This document shows positions 27,500-40,319 of a stretch of DNA of 64,000 nucleotides, piece by piece. The position numbers and the translations under genes were made by a program. The stretch comes from Hanleya hanleyi (taxonomy: Eukaryota > Mollusca > Polyplacophora > Lepidopleurida > Hanleyidae): positions 62,001 through 126,000 of the forward strand of contig JAVTVY010036947.1 in assembly GCA_036873755.1 (NCBI GenBank), in the 5' to 3' direction. The number at the start of each line of letters is the position of its first letter. Positions within the stretch are counted from its first letter, which is position 1. The notes under the pieces are model-generated. The model did not search any database, was not told the DNA's origin, and was given only the letters and a program-made list of their open reading frames with translations.

Positions 27500-30456
27500 T
27501 CAGGCAACTTGTCAAACATGGCGCAGTCAGGGTATAGAAATGTTGTTATTTTTTGACGACGGAATGATCGTCGGCAAATCTCAATCAGAAACGAATGATA
27601 TAGCACTATCGATCAAAGAGGATATCTTGTTATCAGCTTTCATAGCTAAAGTGGAAAAATCTATATGGTCTCCGAAACAGTCTACTGAATGGCTCAGTTT
27701 TAGTATCGATACACGTGATATGGTTCTGACGATTCCAGGAAGAAAAATATCTAAAGCTGAAAAGGCAATAGGTAAAATGTTAGCACACAGCCGTCAGCGT
27801 GTCAGCGTATTGAGACTGCCTCAATAATCGGGTAAATACTCTCAATGAAATTAGTTATGGGTTCTATTTTACAATTAATGACACGAGCATTAAGCATAGA
27901 TGCAGCAAAAACTCTGAAATGGAAGGAAAAAATTCTGCTATCAAGTGCTAGTATAGAGCAGCTCAGATTCGAGCGAGAAAGTATTCGTCAACACATATCT
28001 AAATCTATATGTAAATGTACTTATACTTCCAGGATTGTATATTCTGACGCAAGTGCGACAGGATTTGGTGGCTATTGTGTCGAAGCAGGCGACACAGTAG
28101 CGCATGGCCAATGGGACGCCATAGAAGCTAGAAGTAGTTCTACATGACGGGAGCTCAGAGCGGTGTATTTAGTTTTGAAAAACTTCACCTCATTTCTACA
28201 GTCAGAAAGAGTGAAATGGTTTACAGACAATGCAAACGTGACATCTATTGTTGAAAAGGGTAGCATGAAAGACGATTTACAGCATATTGCGAGATCTATT
28301 TTTGAAATATGCATCTCCAAACAAATCTATCTAGAAGTACAGTGGATTCCTCGATCAGATTATCTCAGATTAAATTGCAGATTATGATGATTGGGGTGTT
28401 GCTCTTTATATATTTGCCGACCTGGATAAAATGTGGGGCCGCATACCACTGATAGATTTGCTAGTTATTATAACAGGAAGGTCGCACGTTTCAATGCGAG
28501 GTATTGGAATCCTGACTGTGAAAGTATAGATGCATTTACAGTAGACTAGATTTGGGAAAGAAACTGGCTTGTTCTTCCCGTGTATTTGATTAGCAGAGTC
28601 TTAAATCACAAGCGTTATTGTAAGGCACAAGGAACTCTGATTATACCAAATTGGTTTTCGGCTAGTTTTTGGCCTATGTTGTGCAATGGGCAGAATTTTA
28701 TCTCTCAGGTTAAGGATTTGCTATATTAACCCCGGGAAAAGGGTGCCTATGTGACCAGTCGCTTATCTGGGGGTCTATTTGGTGAGAGTGATTTACATTT
28801 CGATATGCTGCCCTGAATATAGATTTCTCGTGCTAACCAAATCATTTTATTATGATTGTAGATATCCTGATGGGTGCACAGACAAATGAGTTACCACCTC
28901 ACCTTCATACTGTTGTTGGTGACATGACAAGATTAATGAAAAAATTCACGAGCAGATTCTACGTGTAAGAAATATATGCGTGGTTTTATGGCCTGGACAG
29001 AATTGGCGTTACATAATGATATATCACCTGATTTGCCCGTTTCGCCACTACATTGTGGTCTCTATTTAACTGCTATAGTAAAGCACTGTGATTGCTTTAG
29101 TACGGTGAACACAGCTGTCAATATTGCTGATGACTCAGCCGAACTTACATTCAGAGGTCTTTCCAAGTATGTAGCTGGCTATAACATACGCCAGGAAGAT
29201 AAACCTCTGTCGTACTCCCGTTTGCGGAAGATATTTATTGAAGTTTTCACACCGTTTGTAGCAAATATTACGTCTTATGGGCTTCATAGTCTGCGGGCAG
29301 GGGCAGCATCTGCAGCCGTTAATAATGGTGTGCCCGACAGAATGTTTGAACGTCATGGACGTTGGAAAAATGAAAGCGTCAAAGACGGCTATGTTAAGGA
29401 TTCTGTTGAGAACAGACTAGTGCACGACGCACTTGCAATCGGTTGTTCCGGTGTTATTATCTGCAGTACGTAGTGCGCATGGAATGCTGCAGAAATATAA
29501 TTTTCTATGTTAGAGTTAGACGAATAAATTGGAAATTTCTTTCTCCACGGCACGTAGTACGAAAGCGGGGAGAAAGATGTTAGAGTGTAAGTGCTCGAGT
29601 GTTAAGCCTCCTTTTTGAAGGGCTTGGGGTACAGAATTCTATTGTGGTAGGCGATATGTATGGTTTAAAATCATGTTTGTAGGCATAGTTGTTTCATTCT
29701 CGTCTGTTCTGTGAGTCAGTGAACAGCTATATTTTGTTTTAAAAATATTTAAAATAATTTTAAAAAAATATTTTCTGAGTGTTTCCAAATATGGCGAGGG
29801 CTTTGGGCCTCTTTTACAGTTGCATTGTGTAAGTGATCTGAATAGGTCTTGTTTAGCACTGTATAAACAGTCTGTCCATAGAAATACTTTTGCATTGTGG
29901 GTGTAGTTTCAATAAGTTCAAAAGTTTACTTCAGCTTAAGCTTTCTGTATGCACAACTAATGAGAACTGCTCATTTGGAATGATGTATGGCCGGCCACTG
30001 TATATATACATAATCCGTGAATGAACTGTGTCATATTCTGTTTGTGTCTATACATTTCTTTGCGGGGTCTCCAAGTATTCATGTTCCTTGAATAATATAT
30101 GTGAATAATATGAATCATAATGAGATATTTTGCTTCGGTGTAAAAATTTTGATCACTTTATAATGCAACTAGAGAGCAGCTACAATGCTATATAGCTTCT
30201 GAGAGCGATATGATATATGTCGTGATGAGATTGAAGAGTTATGGGCTGTAGAGCCTTTATAATACCGCTGGGAGTGACAATCTTGTTAATTTATGGCTGA
30301 AGAGCCTTAAGAATACTGGCGATGGTGATGATGCTCTATGTGATGTTATGTGTAAATGTGTTTACAGTAAAACCGGACTCGTAGTGCACGACGTACTTGC
30401 AATCGGTTGTTCCGATGTTATTATATATAGTGCGTAGTGCGCATGGAATGCTGGAG
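27500..30456 (+). mobile_element. DIRS-like tyrosine-recombinase retrotransposon, 5'-truncated
   Basis: 27540-27827 holds the reverse transcriptase catalytic strand (LFFDDGMIVG) and connection, and 27845-28387 the RNase H-like region (VYSDASATGFGG, WFTDNANV). A degraded linker follows. 28976-29473 is a tyrosine recombinase with HSLRAGAAS, HGRW and a terminal Tyr in KDGYVKDSVENR. Stops and shifts separate the parts. A 75-bp block after the recombinase (29418-29492) recurs at 30382-30456, consistent with the split repeats of this group. 29500-30380 is non-coding. Confidence 0.8.
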
Positions 30457-30459
30457 AAT

Positions 30460-31040
30460 TGCCTTCCACATCTCTCGCTACAACCATGGCTATATCCTTT
30501 GACCCGGATTTCCCTCCGGATTGATCCTCATTTCCCGCCAATTTCCCATATACCTTTAACATTACACCCTCGTCTCATCCCTCATTTCCCATTTTTCCTC
30601 TGGCTTTTCCCCTCAATTCCCTCCGGATATCCCCAGCCACCAAATATCCTTAGAGATTTCGTCTTCCTACACTACCAATGATAGATATTTTAAACATGTT
30701 AAACAGTTATAGGTAAATATATCGTACCAAACCCGACACATTACTGAGGTATGGAAAACATCGAGGCACTGATCTGAAATAGAAAGCCTTCTCCATTGTT
30801 AAATGATGGCAACATGATTCCGAGTTTACTCTCTGTGATTAGGAATTATTCGTATATCACATTCAATATTTCAGGTGTATACGTAAGGAAACTACACATA
30901 CATGGATTAGAGACAAAGCGTATTGCTTCTAAGTTACGTTCGAACACACAGTTTGCAAACCCACTTTGATCAGGTCAGTATTGTGATATAATCGACATAC
31001 GATCATTTGCTGAGATATTTCCTGAGGCCCGTCCTTTGTG
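30460..31040. other. Pyrimidine-rich then unassigned sequence
   Basis: 30520-30650 is C/T-rich with repeated TTTCCC words. The rest has no recognised feature. Confidence 0.5.
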
Positions 31041-31520
31041 CAGGTCATTTGACAGATATGACAAGGTTTATTGCCTTGGTGGGAAATTTGCCGCACGATG
31101 TCGAACATTACAGGTTAGTTTTTCTGAGTATATTTGCATTTACCATGTTTATCCCATATCGAGTGGGGTAAAAAAAGGCGCGACTGAGATACCAAGGCAA
31201 AGTCTTAGAATCCTCCGCATTCTAGTTTAAATGCGAGGTGCCGAGTGAAGCTTACCTGTGGAGTCACACGGTTGCTTTTTCGTCGCCAGACGTCGCCAAC
31301 TGTTCCCGCCTCTTAAATATCTTACATCTGGTATAGTATATAGTAAAAGTGAGCCCGGAAGAGTTAAGCTCGCTCAAGTTTTTTTTCTATTTTAGGTGGT
31401 TTTTATTGGTCGTACGAACGAAAAAGTTCTTTCGATTGACGCGGAGATTTTATCGTGGTGGACGGCTGAATATTGAATATCGGGTCTGTCGATTATGATC
31501 GTATCTAGTCCGGCAGCCGG
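31040..31520 (+). repeat. Dispersed repeat C (also at 51530-51985) plus Penelope-like 3' tag
   Basis: Shares TATTGCCTTGGTGGGAAATTT, TACAGGTTAG, CTTACCTGTGGAGTCA and GTGAGCCCGGAAGAGTTAAG with 51530-51985; part recurs at 36270-36390. It ends in GACGCGGAGATTTTATCG and GGACGGCTGAATATTGAATAT, a diverged Penelope 3' block like 53735-53830. Confidence 0.65.
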
Positions 31521-31595
31521 AGGGGTGACCCTTACGCTAGAGGTCTTACGCTATGGATCATGCAGATAACGAAACCGGAGGGTGCACACCTGGCA

Positions 31596-31870
31596 CCCTT
31601 GAGCATTTTGATAAAACACGTTGTTTCCATGGCAACCGTAGAAAAAATAATTAATATTATAAGAATGTGAATAATTTGATCAATATCTGAATAATTTGCT
31701 TATCCTTAAGTCTAGAGAGGTTAAACTTGCCACACTGTATCTATGAGTCGAGCTCTGCCAGACAACGCAAATATAGCTAAGATGGCCGTCCTGGTAAAGT
31801 CACAGTGACGTCATTTTACAAAAAAAAATGTAATTTTTTGGCGAATTGTTTCGCAAGATTTTGCAATTCT
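31596..31870 (+). repeat. AB-family repeat copy 3, left part
   Basis: Inverted relative to 41460-41705: GTTTCCATGGCAACC, AATAATTTGCTTATCCTTAAG, and GTCACAGTGACGTCATTTT. Interrupted at about 31870 by a Penelope-like element; continues at 35805-36130. Confidence 0.65.
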
Positions 31871-34800
31871 GGATGCTAGAACTTGTGTCAGTGTTTCCGT
31901 TTGGTTTAAATGATAATGCCAGTGGGTTCGGCAATGCTACAAACCGCCGTTCAAATATATCCAACATTACCCAACTATTACGAAACCCCATCAACGGAGA
32001 CATCGCAGCCATGGTTGACGAAAGTTCAATAGTTCGATGATATCACGATCATATCACTTTAAATTACTTAGTGGGTTTACCTAACACACCAAATAGTATA
32101 CATAGCTTACGTAAAGTTCTGTATGCGTTACCTCTGAGAGCTTTAGATCAAATAGCCAGAGATATACAACAATCTGCGTCTTCAGGAAATATAATACCAC
32201 CAAAAATCATTAAAGTATGTAACGATATAGCGTATTTTCGGTTGTATCGTCCAGTGAACATAATCGAAACATCTCAAGTTCTTGAAACTCAACTACTTAG
32301 ATAAAGGACTGGACATCATTAATTTACCCCGAATCCTGAATGATCCAGAGGTACGCAACGCTGTACCAAACTATTTTAAGTTCACAGAACCTCCTTGCAT
32401 TTCATATAAGTACACTAAATCTATAGCCACCAAAATATTCAATTACTCCAATGCTGTCCAGCAGTTTGACTGGAACTTATACACGTCAGGAGGCTATAGT
32501 TGTGATTGTGAATCGTCGAACTTTATCTATACACCATGCAAACATATTGTGACTGGTGACTTTGATGTGGTGAGTGATAAGGATCTGAAATTACTCCTGA
32601 TGAAGGGACCCAAATATAGAGAGCCAAGAAGAATAAATCTGAAGGCCGACCAGAAGATAGTCCTGTCTGCATTGGAACAGTACGTTATTGATTGGTCTAA
32701 GCGAGAAAAAGTTGAACCTACAGTAATCGCTGATTGGCTGGACCTCACCAAGAGCAAGGTCGTTGAAACAATCCGCCATATTGACAGAAGTACTCTTCCC
32801 CAAGTAAAACAAGTACTGAGAAACCTCAATTCGCAAGAAGTTCTAGCAAATCTCCAGAGTAAATTCGTCATAGTCCCAGCAGACAAAGCTTCGAATAATA
32901 TAATATTCATATTGTAAACTTTTTGGTCGTCAAGATGCTGATATTATTGTTCTAACCCGGGCTTTCGTGTAAGATGATAGCCTGGCTTGATTAGGGCGAC
33001 CGGGCAACTTTACCCAGAACTAGCTTGCGAGTTCGCTGCTGGGTCTTTACAGCAGTCTGAAAGAAGTTCATAGCCCTGTATCTTTTGCCTCAAGAAATTC
33101 CATCAAGAAAGTCGTCATCAAGTTGTTACGAAGTTGAAGATTTTATTCCAGACTTCTGACATCAAAGGTGGTACAGACGATGGCCAAATGACAAACAAAG
33201 ACAGCCCCTAAACGTTAAATTTAGACCTAAAGTTTCTGATACATTTCCTCGAGACGGAGTTCCAAAATCGTCTGCTCTAGGTAAATCAGGCTGTATATTT
33301 ATACCATCCACTGACCGATACAACAACATATTTTTCAGTACTGTTTGGACATTTCAAATCATGAACATGCAATTTCGTAAACACAAAAGACAACATTACG
33401 GGAGTATCAAGTACACTCACAGCATGTTAAATGATGAGAACTGCGAAACACAGATTTGTGAACTGGGTCAAAAACATCCCTCCATATTTTTAACGATGCA
33501 AATAGGACACTGGAGTGGCAAACAAATCAAAACATTTACCGGGGTATTACGACCCGCCATAGCTATAATATGCAACGTTATAAACCCATACAGGCAGGCA
33601 TCATATATGACATCAAGACTATGCAATATTTAATATTCCATCAATAACTTGTAGATAACTAATTATCATAAGATGCTGATATCAAGATGCTTATTACAAG
33701 CGTCTAGTCCGTCATTCATAATCCAGCCGTCGTCCATTAGAGAATATCCGCGTCCATAATCCAAAGACCTATTCCATTTCCATATAACAGTATTAGCACC
33801 AAATTCAAAAGACAAAAGTATACATAAACATAGGCTTGTTTCCTGCAAGAGAGAAGCGGTCAACAATTTTCAATGATGCCGGCAAGACATCATGATGTTC
33901 CAAAATATCAAATCCGTATCGCTGATCAGTATTCTTAATCCATAATATTCGTTATAGAGTCGTCATCTAAAAATGATGTACCTCAGTCACGCTTTGATTG
34001 TGACTGTTCATATGAGTACCATGAGGATCTTGAAGTACTAAAGCGTATTTAGTATTTAGTATATCTAAATAACTTGTAGAAAACCAGTTATCATAAGATG
34101 CTGATATCTTACAATATGTAAATATTACTATTACCAGGTGCTGGTTAAAGAATTGAGTGTAGACATATCTTCATCAAATACGTCTACTTACTCCCAAACT
34201 GCATTTACTCTGGAAGATTTATTTAACAACCACAAAAAGTTTCTCAGGGAAAGAGGTATTTGTCTTTCAACCAATCATAACGACATACCAAAACTATACT
34301 GGACTCCCAAAATGCATACATCACCATACAAAGCTAGATTCATAGCTGGTTCTAGAAGCTGCACCACCAAGCTTCTTTCAACCCTATTGACGAGGGCCCT
34401 TCAGGAGGTAAAAGCATTTTGGGAAAGGTATTACGCCATTATTTCTAAGAACTCTGGCGTTGAATGTATGTTGATATTGAAAAACTCAAAATGTCTTACG
34501 GAAGAACTTGATGCTAAAGGTCACATACCGTACAGACATGTATCCACATGGGATTTCTCGACTCTCTATACTACAATCCTCATCAGGACCTTATTGACCG
34601 TCTAAGTTCATTAATAGTATCTGTGTTCAAGAAAACTGATCGTAGATATATTAATGTCGGAAGCCATAAAGCATTCTTTAGCTCTACATACAAGAGATAT
34701 CATTCATGGGATGTTTCTTTGTTTATAGAGTTGCTTGAATTTCTCATTAAAAATATCTATGTGAAATTTGGCAACACAATATATCAGCAGCATATAGGTA

Positions 34801-35800
34801 TTCCAATGGTACTAATTGTGCACCCCTGTTGGCTGACCTGTATCTGTTCTCTTATGAATATGACTATATGCAGGCGCTTTCAAAAACCGATCCATTCAAA
34901 GCCCGTTCCTTCTCATTCACCAAACGCTATATAGACGATCTTCTCGCTGTGGATAATCGCTATATAAATGATGCAGTGAAGGATATATATCCACCATCAC
35001 TGGATTTGAAGGAAACTACAGATAGCCCTGCAGGCACATCATATTTAGATCTATATTTCTATCAAAATGAAGCGGGCATTCTCTCTCGTCGACTTTATGA
35101 CAAAAGAGATGATTACAATTTCGACATCATAAACTATCCCTTTCTGGACAGTAATATTCCAGTGGGACCTGCATATGGCGTATACATATCTCGCTTAGTA
35201 GCATTTGCTGGATCCTGTGTTAAATGTGACGATTTTAATCAACGTCACAAAACATTGGTGCAGAAACTTATAAAACAGGGCTATTCCACCAAGCGCCTAC
35301 ACTCAAAGTTTCTCAAATTTGGCGATACATATCGCATGTTGATAGCAAAATACGAACGTAGCGTGCAAAATCTATGGCGCTACGTTTCGTAACTTGTGTC
35401 TAATTCCGCTTAACCCGGGGCTAGGGGCCGTATGAACCCATGTACTTCAAGATCCTCATGGTACTCATATGAATAGCCACAATCAAAGCGTGACTGAGAT
35501 ACATCATTCTTTAGATGACGACTTTACAACGAATATTATGGAGTAAGAATACTGATCAGCGATACGGATTTGATATTTTTGGAACATCATGATGTCTTGC
35601 CGGCATCATTGAAAACTGTTGACCGCTTCTCTCTTGCAGGAAACAAGCCTATGTTTATGTAAACTATGATTGTCTTTTTGAATTTGGTGCTAATACTGTT
35701 ATATGGAATAGGTCTTTGGATTATGGACGCGGATATTCTCTAATGGACGACGGCTGGATTATGAATGACGGACTAGACGCTTGTAATTTCTATTTCTTTT
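31871..35800 (+). mobile_element. Penelope-like element copy 1 (degraded, itself interrupted)
   Basis: The N-terminal part at 31876-32917 carries CDCESSNFIYTPCKHIVTGD, KGPKYREPRRIN and VIVPADKAS; it has a TGA at 32038-32040 and a shift near 32290. The reverse transcriptase at 34138-35392 has YWTPKMH, GIPM and RYIDDLLAVD, with two one-base deletions near 34575 and 34808 relative to copy 2. A 3' UTR to about 35800 holds the terminal block seen as solo copies elsewhere. The 32918-34105 segment is absent from copy 2 and is an insertion. The Penelope assignment rests on the RT motifs; no GIY-YIG domain was seen. Confidence 0.75.
32918..34105. mobile_element. 1.19-kb insertion in Penelope copy 1, containing an inverted Penelope 3' end
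   Basis: In copy 2, the stretch equivalent to 32917 runs straight into that equivalent to 34106 (ATATGTAAATATTACTATTA). The insert has unassigned sequence (32918-33642) and a minus-strand Penelope 3' block (about 33690-34060). The block is flanked by direct repeats of roughly 38 bp carrying ATAACTTGTAGA and TTATCATAAGATGCTGATAT (33645-33682 and 34068-34106). Confidence 0.65.
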
Positions 35801-35804
35801 TTAT

Positions 35805-36130
35805 GCAAATTCCTCCACATTAACTGATGAATAAATTAGAAAATAATTATATGATTTGAAATATAATACGTTTGACCACTTTTACCTCACAAAATAATAA
35901 ATCTAGAAGGAAAATAGCCAAGATATCATTTTTGTTGGGCCCATACGGCCTCCATCTTGAATTTCCCCATGAAGCTTTGACCTGAAACTTTGGCCTATAG
36001 ACTCATATTGGCAACAACGTGATGAGCTATAAATCCCAGCCAAAGCTCTCAATGTTTCATAGTTCCAGAACCACAAGAGGAAGATCGTTAAAGCGGGGAG
36101 GGGAAGATTCCTCCGTCCCAGATATTCCGG
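35805..36130 (+). repeat. AB-family repeat copy 3, right part
   Basis: Resumes with ATGCAAATTCCTCC, then CCACTTTTACCTCAC, CCTCCATCTTGAATTTCCCC and GACTCATATTGG, parallel to the reverse complement of 41230-41410. Confidence 0.65.
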
Positions 36131-37167
36131 AATCTCATATACATGATACATATGGTATTTTTGGTCCCGTTTAAGGACCCTTTAGACCCCTCGAGAAATT
36201 TGACTAAATATATTCCTGGAACTACAAGTGATATACTGTACGCCCTCTGTACCTTTCATTCGACGAATATATGTAGCTTTATTGTTTTGGTGGGAAGTTT
36301 AAGCCGTACGACGTCGGGCATTACAGGTTTTACAGTTTTTCTGGGTATTCTTGCATTTACCAGCTTTACCGCATGTTAAGGCGTTTACTCCATCAGACGT
36401 TCTCGATGCTCATACATTAACATCAGATGAGTTGTTTGAGCTGATTTATCACAGTTCCCGATCTAGCGTTTCTAATTCCGCTTAAGTCGGTTCTTGGGGT
36501 CGTGTGGATAATTCATGGCCTCCACATGAACACTGCAATGAAAACGCTGCTGAGATACTAAGGTTACGTCCGAGAATCCACCGAAGTCTCGTGTCTGAAT
36601 GTGAACTGCAGAGGGAAGCTTTCCTGTCATATGGTTGCTTTTTATTCGCCAGGCGTCGACAATGTTTTCCCACCTCTTGCATATTGCTCCAATAAACTTA
36701 ACAAAATGACCTTATATTTAAGGAAATATCTTTTCAATGAAGATGTTACCTTGACACCTATTTATGTAAGGGTAATTTTATCTACATGGACTCAGTGAAT
36801 TCAATACTAGACAGAAATGGATCACACTTTGCTTTAAGCAAACATAGGAGTTTTAATAATACTCGTACAAACATGTTTCAGGATTTATTCTTTTATGGAA
36901 TACCAAAATAGGAGTTGGAGCCGCTTTATACCAACTGTGATTCTGTTGATTTCTTATTTTTCCGTGATTTCATCTGTTTGCTTTTTCCCCCTTTTTATTG
37001 TAAATAGTCATTATAAAGATATGTTTTGACCCGAGACGTTTGAAAACAAAAGCAGCATCGAATCACTGACATTTCAACACTTACACTGAACATCAACTAT
37101 ACATGTACGTGTATGTTGCACTAAGCTATTTTTTCCCCAGATGTCAAACACCCTCGCAATTGATTAG
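36131..37167 (+). other. Mosaic of repeat fragments, no gene
   Basis: 36270-36390 matches repeat C. 36475-36690 has the Penelope-type block TCTAATTCCGCTTAAG and GGTTGCTTTTTATTCGCC. 36700-37165 is unassigned. Confidence 0.5.
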
Positions 37168-37396
37168 AGTGAATGAGTAGAATTTTAACGTAGCTTTCAA
37201 CATTTTCCGGTCATATCGCGACATTTTATCCCCACACAGGATCAGCCCGTTCTTGATCTAACCTTTTCCTGCTGAGCACCAAGCGAAGAAGATACAAGCT
37301 CCATTGTTCAAGTCTTTGATATGACTCAACCTGAGATTGAACCTGGAACCTGTCGCATGCCAGGCGCGCGCTCTACCACAAGACCACCACAGTGCA
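37168..37396 (-). mobile_element. tRNA-headed SINE, minus strand
   Basis: On the minus strand the head reads TGGTCTTGTGGTAGAGCGCG (A-box-like) and, about 35 bases on, GGTTCAATCTC (B-box-like). It ends GATATGACCGGAAAATGTTG, GCTACGTTAAAATTCTACTC and ATTCACTC. That tail matches the 5S-headed SINE at 52608. Possible decayed target duplication AAYCAAYTGC at the two sides. Confidence 0.7.
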
Positions 37397-37894
37397 GTTG
37401 GTTCGATCTTGTGATGTGTGATGTTTGGAGATTATTGAAAAAATATGTTTGGCTGGTCGTTATTCCAATGTTATATAATCAAATTTTATAATTGAGATAT
37501 ATCTCTGAAAATGCCAAAAGTGGTCCAGATCTTGATGAAATAATTCCTGAACAAGATAAAGGTCTTCTGGGTATATAATTATTAGCAGAGCGTCATGTGT
37601 CAACAACGAGTTTGCTACCTAGTGAGTGGTTCCCATGGAAGGCCACGCTCTCTGAACATTTGCTAAAATATGTACGGTACTAAATGATAACATGAAATGA
37701 TATGGATATGGACGTTTCGTCCCCGAGGCCCGGCCCCTGTACAGACCTTTTGGTCTTTGATATATGTTGACATTTGTGGGAAGTTGATGCTGGGTCGACA
37801 TCGGCCCTTACAGACTAATACAGACTAATACAGACTTTTGTGTTAAATACCGTCATTTACATCTGACGACGATACAGCTCACCAATCTCCAATG

Positions 37895-38200
37895 TACGAG
37901 TTGTCACAGCGAAACTGCTCACCAATTACCAGTATATGAGTTGTCAGAGCATTTCCATCATAGCTCTCTAGATGTGTATCTAATACCGCTTATGCCGGTG
38001 CTAGGGGCCGTGTGGTCATATCATCCAAGTTGCCACATGAACAGGTAAAATAAAAGCGTACCTGAGATACAACACATATCATGAATCGTTAGATTCTTGG
38101 TATGTGCTTTAGAATAGGTTAACCAGAAGACTATTCTGCGAAGTCATGTGACGCAGTGAGTATGTCGGCACCTCTTCCCACTTCCCTTATATGTGTTGTA
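37895..38200 (+). repeat. 300-bp dispersed repeat with Penelope 3' UTR motif, plus copy
   Basis: Inverted partner of 18325-18620. Contains TAATACCGCTTATGCCGGTG, CTAGGGGCCGTGTGG and CACATGAACAGG. Confidence 0.7.
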
Positions 38201-38204
38201 ATGA

Positions 38205-39044
38205 TAAAATAATAATTCTGGGCCCTCATACACTCGGTTTCTTTGGGTTGGGAAACGGCATAGGTTATCTTCTATTTGGTTGTGGATATTGTTTTAATTT
38301 AACCTGGAAATAATTCGCTCCAAAGTAAGGCGTGATATATATATCTCGTAAGTTTTAATTCTTTATCCTTGTATGAAAATGGAAGACATATTGGGGTTTC
38401 TTAATTGTCAACACGGCCCTATCTTATGTCTGTCGGCCACAAAAACACACAAATGACTAACCCCAGTAGAAGCATATGACTGAGATACGGAAACGCCACA
38501 AGCATCAGAAATTATCTCTTGGTGATGTCTTCGGGGGCAATACCGTCAGAATATCATCGACCTGTGGCGTAATGCCGCTTCTTGACCATTATATGTTACC
38601 GCTTACCACAGGAAAACGGGTTCCTAAACATGTATGTGCGTCTGTGAATATTTCGTTTTGGAAAAAGATTTGAACAATATTTTGCTGTGATTGCCTTATG
38701 AACAAGCAGCTCGAGTGACCCGCATGCATAATAACTGAACCAAAATAACGATTCCGAAATCCATGTAAGTGACTAGGAACCTATTCGAATGGGGAAAATC
38801 TGTCTTCCCGGTGCCTTTTTTTTCTTAGCAATTCTTTCCCGGTCATGGAAACATTGAGAACTAACACTTTGCGAAGATTCGGTTTTTCCTATCAACATCA
38901 TTGCAAACCACTCAGAGCAAAGTATCATGAGTGAAACTGCGATGGCGACTGCATTTTGGCAGTTATCGATCTAGATTATTGGCTTTTCTGGCATAGAAGG
39001 GTCCATTAAACTTTTACTTCAAAAACTTATTTAATTTCTTATAT
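38205..39044. other. No gene or repeat recognised
   Basis: Unassigned AT-rich sequence. A 65-codon frame at 38476 has no recognisable domain. Confidence 0.45.
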
Positions 39045-39066
39045 GCTAACCGGAATTAGACACAAG

Positions 39067-40315
39067 TTACGAAACGTAACGCCATAGATCTTGCACGCTA
39101 CGTTCGTATTTTGCTATCAGCATGTGATATGTATCGCCAAATTTGAGAAACTTTGAGTGGAGGCGCTTGGTGGAATAACCCTGTTTTATAAGTTTCTGCA
39201 ACAGTGTTTTGTGACGTTGATTAAAATCGTCACATTTAACACAGGATCTAGCAAATGCTATTAGGCGAGATATGTATACGCCATATGCAGGTCCCACTGG
39301 AATATTACTGTCCAGAAAGGGATAGTTTACGATGTCGAAATTGTAATCATCTCTTTTGTCATAAAGTCGACAAGAGAGAATGCCCGCTTCATTTTTGTAG
39401 AGATATAGATCTAAATATGATGTGCCTGTAGGGCTATCTGTAGTTTCCTTCAAATCCAGTGAAAGTGGATATATATCCTTCACTGCGTCATTTATATAGC
39501 GATTATCCACAGCGAGAAGATCGTCTATATAGCGTTTGGTGAATGAGAAGGAACGGGCTTTGAATGTATCGGTTTTTGAAAGCGCCTGCATATAGTCATA
39601 TTCATAAGAGAACAGATACAGGTCAGCCAACAGGGGTGCACAATTAGTACCCATTGGAATACCTATATGCTGCTGATATATTGTGTTGCCAAATTTCACA
39701 TAGATATTTTTAATGAGAAAGTCAAGCAACTCTATAAACAAAGAAACATCCCATGAATGATATCTCTTGTATGTAGTAGAGCTAAAGAATGCTTTATGAC
39801 TTCCGACATTAATATATCTACGATCAGTTTTCTTGAACACACATACTATTAATGAACTTAGACGGTCCATGAGGTCCTGATGAGGGATTGTAGTATATAG
39901 AGTCGAGAAATCCCACGTGGATACATGTTTGTACGGTATGTGACCTTTAGCATCAACTTCTTCCGTAAGACATTTTGAGTTTTTCAATATCCACATACAT
40001 TCAACGCCAGAGTTTTTAGAAATAGTGGCGCAATACCTTTCCCGAAATGCTTTTACCTCCTGAAGGACCCTCGTCAATAGGGTTGAAAGAAGCTTGGTGG
40101 TGCAGCTTCTAGAACCAGCTATGAATCTAGATTTGTATGGTGATTTATGCATTTTGGGAGTCCAGTATACTTTTGGTATGTCGTTATGATTGGTTGAAAG
40201 AAAAATACCTCTTTCCCTGAGAAATGTTTTGTGATTGTTAAATAAATATTCCAGAGTAAATGAAGTTAGGGAGTAAGTAGTCGTATTTGGTGATGATATG
40301 TCTACACTCAATTCT
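39067..40315 (-). CDS. Penelope-like reverse transcriptase domain (partial, open)
   Basis: About 416 native codons with fingers-palm motifs: the conserved YWTPKMH entry, DFSTLYT (motif A), GIPMGTNCAPLLADL (motif B) and YIDDLL (motif C, catalytic Asp pair). A C-terminal stretch with LQKLIKQGYSTKRLHSKFLK follows. Its product would copy element RNA at broken DNA ends or telomere-like primers, as known for this class. There is no start codon of its own here because the N-terminus is cut by the MITE. Three further damaged copies in the window show the family was active. Confidence 0.75.
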
Positions 40316-40319
40316 TTAA

